40,403 nucleotides of DNA. It comes from a bacterium UBP6_UBA1209 (lineage in GTDB: Bacteria; UBP6; UBA1177). A program made the translations under genes and the position numbers. Positions 34,222 through 40,403 of the stretch are shown piece after piece. Location: assembly GCA_002309575.1 (NCBI GenBank), contig DBXP01000015.1, positions 58,970-99,372 of the forward strand. Reading direction: 5' to 3'. The first letter of the stretch is position 1. Every line of letters begins with the position of its first letter. A model generated the notes under the pieces. The model was not told where the DNA came from. It did no database searches and saw nothing but the letters and a program-made list of their open reading frames with translations.

Positions 34222-35958
34222 ATGAGCAGAAATCTACTGATTTACGAGGCGGACGTTACGAACGCGCAGGCGCTTAGCGAGCTTTTTTCAGGTTGGGGCT
34301 TCAAGGTCTATGTCGCCGCATCGCCGGACAAGGTCCAGGACATCATGGCAAAAGCGAAGCCCGATGTTTTCATCATCCGTGCGGAAAATCCGGTCTCCAC
34401 AAAGGGATTCGCATTCTGTTCCCAGCTCAGAAAGATGCCGGAGTATGCAAAGACTCCGATACTTATCATCTCGAGCGAGTTTTCCCAGGAACAGTTCGAC
34501 AAACATGCCTCCCTGCCGGGTCACGCGGATGATTATCTTCACATCCCGGTCGACAACGACACGCTGATCGCAAGGCTTGAGCTGATCTTCCCCTTTATCG
34601 ACGGGCTTCCGGACAACGATCCGGCATCATCTTCGGATGTAGCCGAGCTCAAGAAGAGGATCTCCAACCTCGAAAACGACAACGACATGCTTACGGTTTT
34701 CAACCACGAAATGAAGGAGCGTGTCAGAAAGGCTGATGCTGAGGTAGAAACCTTCAAAAAAGAGCGTGACGAGGCTGTCGCCAAATTCAAGGAGATCGAC
34801 GAGAAGTTCAACTCTGCGATAGATGCTCTTAAAAAGGAAAAAGATCAGCAGATCAAACAGCTTACTGATTCAAACAAGGCTGAAAAGGATAAACTTCTCT
34901 CCGAGCACAAGAGCCTTCTCGACAAGCTTTCGGCTGAAAACAAGGCAGCGGCAGACAAGCTCTCGGCGGAACACAAGGCTGCGATAGACAAACTTTCGTC
35001 CGAAAACAAGGCGGCTTTCGATAAGGCAAAGGCCGAGTCTGAGGCCAAAATTTCATCCCTCAGCACAGAGCTTGCCAATGTCAAGGCAGGAAAGCAGGCT
35101 GAGATCGATCAGGCTAAAGCGAGCTGCGAGTCGAAGATCCGCTCCTACGAAAAACAGGTCACCGAAAACATGAAAAAGGTGACCGAAATGGATCAGCAGC
35201 TGACCGAAAAGACAAAGATAATTGCCGACAAGGATAAGCAGATAGCTGAAAAGACAAAGCTCGTCTCGGAAAAGGAGCAGCAGCTCGCTGACAAGACAAA
35301 ACAGGCGGCAGAGGGCGAAAAACAGCTTGCCGACAAGTCAAAGGCGCTTGCCGAGACAGAGAAGAAGCTTGCCGAGGCCGAGAAAGTTTCGGCTGAAATG
35401 CAGAAAAACCTTGACGAGGCAAAAAAGCAGAATGACGAAAATGCGAAAAAAATAGCCGAGCAGGATAAAAAAATCGAGGCGCAGAAGACGGCGCTTGACC
35501 AGAAGGAGAAGGAGCTTGCCGAGCAGCTCAACGAATCTGTCGAGATAGGAAAGGAGTACGAGAGGGTCGACCGCGAGAAACAGAAACTCGAGGCCGATTT
35601 CGCGACCCTCAGCAACGAATGCGCTCAGCTCAAGGCAATGGTCGAGAAGCTCAAAGGCTTCGAGGCCAAGAGTGCAGCTCTCGAGAAGGAAAAAGCTGAT
35701 CTTCTTGCTAAAAAGGCAGATCTCGAAAAGGAAAAATCGGAACTTTCGGGCAAAAAATCCGAGCTTGAGGGTACTCTCAAAAAGCGTGAAGGCGAACTTG
35801 CGGAGGCGAGAGCTATGCACGACGAGGATCACAATATGATAGACGCTCTCCAGGAGGAGCAGGCTCAGTTCGCGATGCTCAAGAGCGAGCTCAGAAAGCT
35901 TGCTTCCAAGTTCGGCGGCATCGATGAAAACAAAGAAAAGAAGCCTGAAAAAAAGTAA
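34222..35958 (+). CDS. FrzS/AglZ-like pseudo-receiver with long coiled coil
   Basis: 578 residues from ATG 34222, chosen for its GGAG ribosome site. Residues 1-125 form a CheY-like receiver fold: LLIYEAD, PDVFIIRAENP, TPILIISSEF and HADDYLHIPVD. The phosphoacceptor position is Arg53, the acidic pair is reduced to Glu9-Ala10, and the conserved Lys is Ile108, so it cannot be phosphorylated in the normal way. Residues 150-560 are one long, charged coiled coil including five 11-residue repeats and five 14-residue repeats. This architecture matches myxobacterial FrzS and AglZ, motility and polarity proteins whose receivers also lack normal activation. The similarity to the FrzS family is my own recognition from memory. 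Located between the DRTGG/ATPase block and tRNA-Leu. Confidence 0.8.
   Translation: MSRNLLIYEADVTNAQALSELFSGWGFKVYVAASPDKVQDIMAKAKPDVFIIRAENPVSTKGFAFCSQLRKMPEYAKTPILIISSEFSQEQFDKHASLPGHADDYLHIPVDNDTLIARLELIFPFIDGLPDNDPASSSDVAELKKRISNLENDNDMLTVFNHEMKERVRKADAEVETFKKERDEAVAKFKEIDEKFNSAIDALKKEKDQQIKQLTDSNKAEKDKLLSEHKSLLDKLSAENKAAADKLSAEHKAAIDKLSSENKAAFDKAKAESEAKISSLSTELANVKAGKQAEIDQAKASCESKIRSYEKQVTENMKKVTEMDQQLTEKTKIIADKDKQIAEKTKLVSEKEQQLADKTKQAAEGEKQLADKSKALAETEKKLAEAEKVSAEMQKNLDEAKKQNDENAKKIAEQDKKIEAQKTALDQKEKELAEQLNESVEIGKEYERVDREKQKLEADFATLSNECAQLKAMVEKLKGFEAKSAALEKEKADLLAKKADLEKEKSELSGKKSELEGTLKKREGELAEARAMHDEDHNMIDALQEEQAQFAMLKSELRKLASKFGGIDENKEKKPEKK
34888..35052 (+). repeat. Five tandem 33-bp repeats (11-residue hendecads)
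   Basis: Residues 223-277 of the coiled coil read as five units, with cores DKLLSEHKSLL, DKLSAENKAAA, DKLSAEHKAAI, DKLSSENKAAF and a degenerate DKAKAESEAKI. A hendecad period gives a straight or slightly right-handed coiled-coil segment. Confidence 0.85.
35191..35400 (+). repeat. Five tandem 42-bp repeats (14-residue units)
   Basis: Residues 324-393 read as five 14-residue units, each beginning (D/E)(K/Q)(Q/K)(L/I) and carrying KTK or KSK in the first four, decaying to EKKLAEAEKVSAEM. Two heptads per unit fit a regular left-handed coil, and the pattern differs from the upstream 11-residue block. Confidence 0.8.
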
Positions 35959-35961
35959 TTC

Positions 35962-35988
35962 TTGATTATTTTGAAAATTGAGTATTAT
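35962..35988 (+). promoter_or_regulatory. Possible tRNA-Leu promoter
   Basis: TTGATT (35962-35967) and TATTAT (35983-35988) with a 15-bp spacer, ending 14 bp before the mature tRNA. The -10 box is one base from consensus. The short spacer keeps confidence low. Confidence 0.35.
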
Positions 35989-36002
35989 CCATCCGCTCCA
36001 GT

Positions 36003-36089
36003 GCCGGGATGGTGGAATTGGTAGACACGCTAGATTCAGGTTCTAGTGAGGGTTTCCTCATGCAGGTTCAAGTCCTGTTCTCGGCACCA
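36003..36089 (+). tRNA. tRNA-Leu (anticodon CAG)
   Basis: An 87-nt type II tRNA with a long variable arm and encoded CCA. The acceptor stem pairs GCCGGGA with TCTCGGC (one G-T), the anticodon stem CTAGA/TCTAG encloses TTCAGGT with anticodon CAG, the variable arm is GAGGG...CCTC, and the T arm contains GGTTCAAGTCC. It decodes CUG leucine codons. A pyrimidine-rich tract (CTTCTTTTTTTT) follows but no hairpin precedes it. It lies between the FrzS/AglZ-like and hemolysin-III genes; tRNA genes can serve as integration sites, but no duplicated 3' end was seen nearby. Confidence 0.96.
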
Positions 36090-36164
36090 CTTCTTTTTTT
36101 TATTCCAAGGAAACATTAATGGTTTTTAATTTTTGCGGTTGTTCTTTTTCTGTCGGAGGAGAGA

Positions 36165-36989
36165 TTGAAGAGCAGGATCATTACCGATATCAAACTTGAT
36201 GCCGAGGAGGAGATCCAGGCGATCAAAAAGAAGGCTAAGGCCGACATCGAGGCGGTGAAGCAGCGCACTCTCGAGAGGCTGGCTTCGCAGGATGTCCGCT
36301 ATCAGCACAAACTTGAAATAAAGAAGCTCCGCGAGGAGCAGGCAAAGATCCCGAAGCGCTATTCGGTCGGCGAGGAGATCTTCAACTCGGTTTCGCACGG
36401 GATCGGAGCCGGACTGTCGGTAGCGGCGCTTGTTCTGCTGATTGTCAGGGCCGTGCGTTACGCTCCGCAGGCGGAGACCGGGTTTTACCTGACGGGTTTT
36501 ACCCTTTTCGGCGTGACGTTGTTTGTTCTCTATCTTATGTCGACTCTCTACCACGCGCTGACGCCCTACCATGTCAAGCAGGTTTTCGCTATTTTCGACC
36601 ACTCGTCGATTTACCTTCTGATCGCCGGAACCTACACTCCCTTCTGCCTCGGTGTTCTCAGACCGACCGCCGGCTGGTGGATGTTCGCACTGATCTGGGG
36701 GCTCGCCGTCGCCGGGATCTCGCTTTACGCTTTTTTCGGCAACAGGATCCGTGCGATTTCGGCGGTGACCTATATAATTATGGGCTGGCTGATCGTCTTT
36801 GCATGGACTCCGATGAGCGAGCTGTGCCCGCCGGTGACTCTCAAACTTCTGGTCGGAGGCGGTATCGCCTACACTGTAGGCTGCATATTTTACGCGCTTA
36901 AAAAGATAAAATGGACTCACTGCATCTGGCACATTTTTGTCCTTGCAGGTTCGATCCTTCACTTTTTTTCGGTCTATTTTTCGATTTAG
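36165..36989 (+). CDS. Hemolysin III family (PAQR/YqfA-like) membrane protein
   Basis: 274 residues from TTG 36165, supported by GGAGG at 36155-36159. About the first 65 residues form a charged, Lys/Glu/Ala-rich helix. The rest has seven likely membrane helices with PAQR landmarks: SHGIGA, STLYHAL, DHSSIYLLIAGTYTPF and a final HCIWHIFVLAGSILHF. These His/Ser/Asp residues bind zinc in the family, which includes proposed ceramidase-like hydrolases. True function in bacteria is uncertain, despite the hemolysin name. Its 3' end overlaps the convergent ttcA gene by 4 bp. The N-terminal extension is longer than in typical YqfA proteins. Confidence 0.88.
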   Translation: MKSRIITDIKLDAEEEIQAIKKKAKADIEAVKQRTLERLASQDVRYQHKLEIKKLREEQAKIPKRYSVGEEIFNSVSHGIGAGLSVAALVLLIVRAVRYAPQAETGFYLTGFTLFGVTLFVLYLMSTLYHALTPYHVKQVFAIFDHSSIYLLIAGTYTPFCLGVLRPTAGWWMFALIWGLAVAGISLYAFFGNRIRAISAVTYIIMGWLIVFAWTPMSELCPPVTLKLLVGGGIAYTVGCIFYALKKIKWTHCIWHIFVLAGSILHFFSVYFSI

Positions 36990-37738
36990 TCCAGTACATC
37001 GACAGATGGGGTCTTGAGCAGAAAATCTGTTTTCGGTGTGTATAGCGCCTTGAAGATATTGTTACGCATTTTTGGGTTATGTGCGTAGATCTCCTTGAGT
37101 TTTTCTCGGATAAAGTGCCTCTCCGAAACGTGTGAGAAGCTGCATCCGGTATCAAGCGGCTGGATCCCCGAATTTTGGGTCTCGGCGGCGATGGAGCTCT
37201 CCTTGATGTAGACCATCGGACGGATTATGCGGTATTTCCCGTCGAAAAACGGGTTGTTCGGCTTCATCGCCTCGATTGATCCGTTGCAGAAGAGGTTCAT
37301 CATAAATGTCTGGATAAAGTCGTCCCTGTGGTGCCCGAAGGCGATCACATTCGCTCCGATTTCGTCTGCGAGGTCGAAGATGGCGAGCCTTCTGGTACGC
37401 GAGCAGAGATAGCACGGCTGCTTTTTCTCGCGCTCCATCAGCTCTGTCAGCGACTTTTGGATCGTAAAAAAGGGAACGTTCAGCCCCTCGCACATGTTCT
37501 TTAGAGCTTCACAGACACTCTCCTCGTTTGAAAACCCCATCTTTATGAAGGCAGCAGAGAGCCTGAAGTCGTTGGTCGTGCGGACCTTTTTTCTGGCGAG
37601 GAGCCGCAGCAGCATCGAACTGTCCTTGCCGCCGGAAAGCCCTGCTATGACGTGGTCTCCCGGCATTATCATCCCATAATCGGCGATAGCTGCCTCAAAC
37701 AGCTTGTGCATGTTCAAAAAACATTTGCTCTCTTTCAA
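36986..37738 (-). CDS. ttcA: TtcA-like tRNA 2-thiocytidine synthetase
   Basis: 250 residues from TTG 37738, which has GGGAGG eight bases upstream; an ATG at 37756 in the same frame has no ribosome site and would add six residues. PP-loop motif SGGKDSSML activates cytidine 32 of tRNA by adenylation. CYLC and a later Cys (TGCSFS) coordinate a [4Fe-4S] cluster, and GHHRDDFIQT and IRPMVYI(K)E are typical of the TtcA/TilS-like family. The enzyme thiolates C32. It ends in a 4-bp overlap with the hemolysin-III gene. The related Ncs6/TtuA group is the main alternative. Confidence 0.88.
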   Translation of the reverse strand: MKESKCFLNMHKLFEAAIADYGMIMPGDHVIAGLSGGKDSSMLLRLLARKKVRTTNDFRLSAAFIKMGFSNEESVCEALKNMCEGLNVPFFTIQKSLTELMEREKKQPCYLCSRTRRLAIFDLADEIGANVIAFGHHRDDFIQTFMMNLFCNGSIEAMKPNNPFFDGKYRIIRPMVYIKESSIAAETQNSGIQPLDTGCSFSHVSERHFIREKLKEIYAHNPKMRNNIFKALYTPKTDFLLKTPSVDVLD

Positions 37739-37910
37739 GCTTCGCGCCTCCCGCATCAGACAACATTCTTTATTTTAGGCAGAATCTTCCTTGTCAAGTC
37801 AAGTTCTTTCTGCAATTTTCCGCTCTCCTTTTCCTTAAAAATCCTCTTTTCTTTTTTGCTTTTTTCGCTAATATTCCGCGGTTTTTGTTTTAAGTTTTAA
37901 GAGGTGTGAT

Positions 37911-38243
37911 ATGAAAGTTAGAGAGCTTGTAGAAAAGTTGGATCTCAAAGTTTTTACAGAAAAAGGCGATCTTGAAAAGGAAATCTCAGGCGGCTACACC
38001 GGGGACTTGCTCAGTGATGTAATGGGAACGGCGAAGGACAGAAATGTTCTGGTCACGGTACAGTCGCATAAAAACGTCACGGCGATAGCTTCTCTCAAAG
38101 AGCTTGCAGCGGTCGTTCTTGTCAAAGGGATCAACCCGGAACCAGAGATGCTCGAATCGGCTGAGGACGAGGGGATCGCTGTTCTCGGCACAAAAGAGAA
38201 TGCCTTCACGATTTCGGGTAAAATTTACGAACTTATAAAGTAA
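37911..38243 (+). CDS. DRTGG domain protein, copy 2
   Basis: 110 residues. A single DRTGG domain with GYTGDLLSDVMG and a hydrophobic ELAAVVLVKGI core. It resembles copy 1 at 33653 in length and pattern (MKV start, SDVM, NVLVT) but the genes are diverged. It opens the plus-strand half of the hydrogenase-associated module, 5 bp before the PHP gene. Ribosome site AAGAGGTG upstream. Function of free-standing DRTGG proteins is not established. Confidence 0.85.
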   Translation: MKVRELVEKLDLKVFTEKGDLEKEISGGYTGDLLSDVMGTAKDRNVLVTVQSHKNVTAIASLKELAAVVLVKGINPEPEMLESAEDEGIAVLGTKENAFTISGKIYELIK

Positions 38244-38248
38244 AAACC

Positions 38249-38989
38249 ATGAACCAGTACAGGGCGGATCTTCACATCCACACGCTTCTTTCTCCGTGCG
38301 GCTCGCTTGAAATGAGCCCTGCGGCGATCCTCGAAGCGGCTGCTGAAAAGGCTCTCGACATCATCGGGATAGCCGACCACAATTCGACGAGGCAGTCCAC
38401 GATCATCCGCGACATGGCGAAAAAATACGGAATTTTCGTTCTCTGCGGCGCCGAGATCAACACGAAAGAGGAGATCCACTGCCTTGCATTCATGGAAGAC
38501 GACGAAAAACTCGCGGTTTTCCAGAATTATCTCGACGAACATCTGATAAAAGTGCCGAACAATCCCGAAAAAATGGGATACCAGGTCGTAGTGAACGAGG
38601 CTGAGGAGATAATTTACGAAGAGGAAAATCTTCTTATCGCCGCAATAGACCAGGATATCGAGGCGGCTGAAAAATTTGTCCACTCGCTGGGTGGGATCTT
38701 TATTCCGGCGCACATCAACAAGACCGTGAACAGCCTTCTCGGGCAGCTCGGTTTCATTCCGCCGGACTTGAAACCGGACGCGGTCGAGATTTCGAGGCAC
38801 ATCACGAGAGAGAAATTCCTCGCCGAAAATCCGTTCGTGAAGGGCTTCAATGTCACGACGGCAAGCGACGCCCACATTCCGGGCGATGTCGGAAAGATTG
38901 CGTCTGTTTTTGAAATCGAAAGAAGAAGTTTCGCCGAAATAAAAATGGCGCTTCACGGTGAAAACGGAAGGAGGGTTATCACAAAATGA
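38249..38989 (+). CDS. PHP domain metal-dependent phosphoesterase
   Basis: 246 residues. Polymerase-and-histidinol-phosphatase fold with metal motifs DLHIHTLLSPCG, ADHNS, GAEINTKEEIHCLAF, PAHINK and SDAHIPGDVG. Members hydrolyse phosphoesters with a tri-metal site. In hydrogenase modules the PHP protein is thought to act on a signalling nucleotide or phosphoprotein, but this is unproven. It overlaps the next ATPase gene by 4 bp and follows DRTGG copy 2 by 5 bp. Confidence 0.93.
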   Translation: MNQYRADLHIHTLLSPCGSLEMSPAAILEAAAEKALDIIGIADHNSTRQSTIIRDMAKKYGIFVLCGAEINTKEEIHCLAFMEDDEKLAVFQNYLDEHLIKVPNNPEKMGYQVVVNEAEEIIYEEENLLIAAIDQDIEAAEKFVHSLGGIFIPAHINKTVNSLLGQLGFIPPDLKPDAVEISRHITREKFLAENPFVKGFNVTTASDAHIPGDVGKIASVFEIERRSFAEIKMALHGENGRRVITK

Positions 38990-39531
38990 AGGAACTTGCT
39001 CTGCATATTCTCGATATTCTTCAGAATTCGACCCGCGCAAAGGCGAAGAGAATAGACCTCAACATTTTCGAGGACACTGTGAAAAATGTCTATTCGATAG
39101 AAATCAAGGACGACGGCTGCGGGATGTCGCCGGAACTCTTGGCGAAAGTGACGGATCCTTTCACGACAAGCCGCACGACACGGAAAGTCGGGCTCGGCGT
39201 TCCTCTTTTCAAACACACGGCGGAGCAGAGCGGCGGACACCTTGAGATCACTTCCGAAGTCGGAGTCGGCACCGTGATCAAGGCGACGATGCAGCACGAC
39301 AACATCGACAGGCCGATCTTAGGAAGCGTCGCCGCGGTTTTTGTCCAGACAGTCGCTTCAAACCCTGAGATCCGATTTGTCTACACCCACACCAAAAACG
39401 GAAAAAGCTACGTTTTCGACACCGACGAAGTCAACGAGGCGCTTGACGGAATGCCGATCCAAAGCCCCGAAGTCATCAACTATCTCATCAGTATGATCAA
39501 CGAAAATCTCAAAGAAATCGGAGTGGATTAA
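38986..39531 (+). CDS. GHKL-type ATP-binding protein of the hydrogenase module
   Basis: 181 residues. A HATPase_c domain with N box ILDILQNSTRAKA, G1 box DDGCGMS, a TDPFTTSRTTRKVGLGVPLF lid and G2-like glycines, then a short C-terminal extension of about 70 residues with no histidine dimerisation domain. It is therefore a kinase-like ATPase without its own phosphoacceptor. It overlaps the PHP gene by 4 bp. Likely regulates a partner protein by nucleotide-dependent binding or phosphorylation. Confidence 0.92.
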   Translation: MKELALHILDILQNSTRAKAKRIDLNIFEDTVKNVYSIEIKDDGCGMSPELLAKVTDPFTTSRTTRKVGLGVPLFKHTAEQSGGHLEITSEVGVGTVIKATMQHDNIDRPILGSVAAVFVQTVASNPEIRFVYTHTKNGKSYVFDTDEVNEALDGMPIQSPEVINYLISMINENLKEIGVD

Positions 39532-39584
39532 GGTCTTTTTTGGCCGCCGCTTAATCTTTTGTCGTTTTTATCGTTGTGCCGCCG

Positions 39585-39624
39585 TCGATATCTCGATATC
39601 TCGACATTTCGAAATATCGATACA
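39585..39624. repeat. Five tandem 8-bp units beginning TCGA
   Basis: Consecutive octamers are TCGATATC, TCGATATC, TCGACATT, TCGAAATA and TCGATACA. The first two are identical and every unit begins TCGA. The unit is nearly self-complementary, so the array can also form short hairpins. Confidence 0.75.
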
Positions 39625-39762
39625 AGATTAGCGGCACGGCAGGGTTAGAACCTCTGCTAATTAGCGCTAACTAACTGATATGCTTGAATTTATTCAGCAC
39701 AGGCAAAATGGTCTCTGTTTTCCGATATTTAAGGAAAAAGTGCCAAAATCACTGAAAAAATT

Positions 39763-39790
39763 TTGACATAACGCCTTTTGATAGTGTAAC
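39763..39790 (+). promoter_or_regulatory. Sigma-70-type promoter for nuoE and downstream genes
   Basis: A perfect -35 TTGACA (39763-39768), 16-bp spacer and -10 TGTAAC (39785-39790, four of six matches). An 18-bp spacing to TAACCT is an alternative. Transcription would start near 39797, about 55 nt before the nuoE ATG, so the competing hairpins lie upstream of this start. Confidence 0.5.
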
Positions 39791-39852
39791 CTCAAACGCT
39801 TTTACAGTGGTAGTAGAAGTTTCTTATTTTCAGACAAGGAGGCTAAGTTATT

Positions 39853-40338
39853 ATGGCAAAAACGACGATTAAAATCAGTTCTCATTGTTTAAAAGAACTC
39901 AAAGAGATTTGTGATTCTTTCAATCACGAGAAGGGACAGCTCATCAATGTCCTGAAAAAGGCTCAGGAGAAGATCGGCTATCTTCCGCCCGAAGTCCAGA
40001 TGGTCATCGCCGAGGAGCTTAAAGTTCCGGTCGCAAAAGTTTACGGTGTAGTTTCATTCTACTCGTTCTTCACAATGGTTCCGAAGGGAAAGTACCCGAT
40101 TTCGATCTGCCTTGGAACGGCTTGCTACGTCAGAGGTGCGGAAGGCATCCTTCAGGAAGTCGAAAGACAGCTTAATATCAAGTCAGGTGGAGTGACCCCA
40201 GACGGTCTTTTCTCGCTTGATTGTCTCAGATGTGTCGGTGCATGCGGTCTTGCTCCGGTTATTTTGATCGGTGAAAAGGTTTATCCGCGTGTAACCCCGA
40301 ACAAAGTTAAAGAAATCCTTGACGAATACAGAAAGTAG
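39853..40338 (+). CDS. nuoE: NuoE/HydC-like [2Fe-2S] subunit (24-kDa NADH dehydrogenase-type)
   Basis: 161 residues. The thioredoxin-like fold of complex I 24-kDa subunits and hydrogenase HydC proteins. An N-terminal helical region (KGQLINVLKKAQEKIGYLP) is followed by the four cluster ligands: CLGTAC then CLRCVGAC. The cluster carries electrons between NADH and ferredoxin partners. AGGAGG lies ten bases before ATG 39853. Because it follows the DRTGG-PHP-ATPase genes and precedes another small gene, it is more likely a subunit of an electron-bifurcating [FeFe]-hydrogenase or NADH-ferredoxin complex than of complex I. Catalytic subunits are beyond the window. Confidence 0.93.
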   Translation: MAKTTIKISSHCLKELKEICDSFNHEKGQLINVLKKAQEKIGYLPPEVQMVIAEELKVPVAKVYGVVSFYSFFTMVPKGKYPISICLGTACYVRGAEGILQEVERQLNIKSGGVTPDGLFSLDCLRCVGACGLAPVILIGEKVYPRVTPNKVKEILDEYRK

Positions 40339-40347
40339 GAGGGTAAA

Positions 40348-40403
40348 ATGGCAGTAAAATCACTTGCTGATCTCAAAAAAATGAGCTCGGAATTCAAAAA
40401 CAC
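40348..40403 (+). CDS. Start of the next hydrogenase-cluster gene, partial
   Basis: ATG 40348 with the ribosome site AGGAGG upstream, 9 bp after the nuoE stop. Only 18 residues are in the window (MAVKSLADLKKM and onward). This N-terminus resembles the small thioredoxin-like [2Fe-2S] ferredoxins that follow nuoE in hydrogenase clusters, but a NuoF/HydB-type subunit with such an N-terminal domain is equally possible. Confidence 0.6.
   Translation, partial: MAVKSLADLKKMSSEFKN

Larger units (their letters stand above)
39532..39852 (+). promoter_or_regulatory. Regulatory intergenic region before nuoE with competing inverted repeats
   Basis: 321 bp without a gene. Arm A (39546-39562) can pair with arm C (39622-39635, ACAAGATTAGCGGC, with bulges). 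Arm B (39576-39582, GTGCCGC) can pair perfectly with GCGGCAC at 39631-39637, which overlaps C, so the two structures exclude each other. Between B and C lies the TCGA octamer array. Downstream are the perfect palindrome TTAGCGCTAA (39661-39670) and the promoter at 39763-39790. It sits between the sensory module and nuoE. Confidence 0.5.

Noticed and set aside
34888..35400. Repeats that could suggest a CRISPR array
   Set aside because: Units are 33 or 42 bp, directly abutting with no spacers, and remain in frame in a coiled-coil gene.
36003..36089. tRNA-Leu as an integration site for a mobile island
   Set aside because: No integrase, no repeated tRNA 3' end within the window, and neighbouring genes look like ordinary chromosomal genes.
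36126..36962. Open frame antisense to the hemolysin-III gene
   Set aside because: Composition is unusually rich in charged residues without any fold pattern, and the other strand has clear PAQR motifs and a ribosome site.

Overview
The window appears to come from the chromosome of an anaerobic, diderm (Gram-negative type) bacterium. Evidence for an outer membrane is a LolA-type lipoprotein carrier at 22643-23308 and three predicted lipoproteins. Evidence for anaerobic, hydrogen-linked metabolism is a hydrogenase-associated module (DRTGG, PHP, small ATPase, hydrogenase-like iron-sulfur protein, NuoE). A FrzS/AglZ-like pseudo-receiver coiled-coil protein gives a weak hint of relatedness to Myxococcota or the former Deltaproteobacteria. 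The hydrogenase module resembles those of Clostridia and Thermotogota. I do not assign a phylum. Gene density is very high, short overlaps are common, and no phage, IS element or CRISPR array is visible.

Region by region. 1-5971 (+): the end of a transporter, an NtrC-type sigma-54 activator, and two tandem paralogous GT-C-like membrane proteins. 10245-5968 (-): rpsO, pnp, dut and a CDP-glycerol glycerophosphotransferase-like gene, headed by a textbook sigma-70 promoter at 10279-10306. 10499-11623 (+): hisC, converging on ispE. 18416-11604 (-): a lipoprotein M3 peptidase, three tandem GT2 glycosyltransferases, a GT32-type glycosyltransferase and ispE. 18598-30147 (+): acyltransferase, two large lipoproteins, LolA, M16 peptidase, N6-adenine methyltransferase-like gene, Nudix hydrolase, TrmA/RumA-type RNA methyltransferase and uvrB. 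These are nearly contiguous, so they probably form one long operon. 30462-31712 (+): rho, with its own promoter and a leader of about 150 nt.

31817-40403 holds the most interesting material. A minus-strand block (DRTGG, RsbW-like ATPase, HydS-like hydrogenase homologue) and a plus-strand block (DRTGG, PHP, second ATPase, NuoE, start of a further hydrogenase-cluster gene) look like the two halves of a redox-sensing cluster that is contiguous in other anaerobes. Here they are separated and inverted around a FrzS/AglZ-like gene, tRNA-Leu(CAG), a hemolysin-III-family gene and ttcA. The 320-bp gap before nuoE contains mutually exclusive inverted repeats and a tandem TCGA octamer array, followed by a promoter.

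How they work together (inference): the 12-16 kb genes probably build surface polysaccharide. The 18-26 kb operon mixes envelope biogenesis with RNA modification and DNA repair. The 32-40 kb module probably senses electron-carrier or hydrogen status and adjusts an electron-bifurcating [FeFe]-hydrogenase encoded just beyond the right edge.
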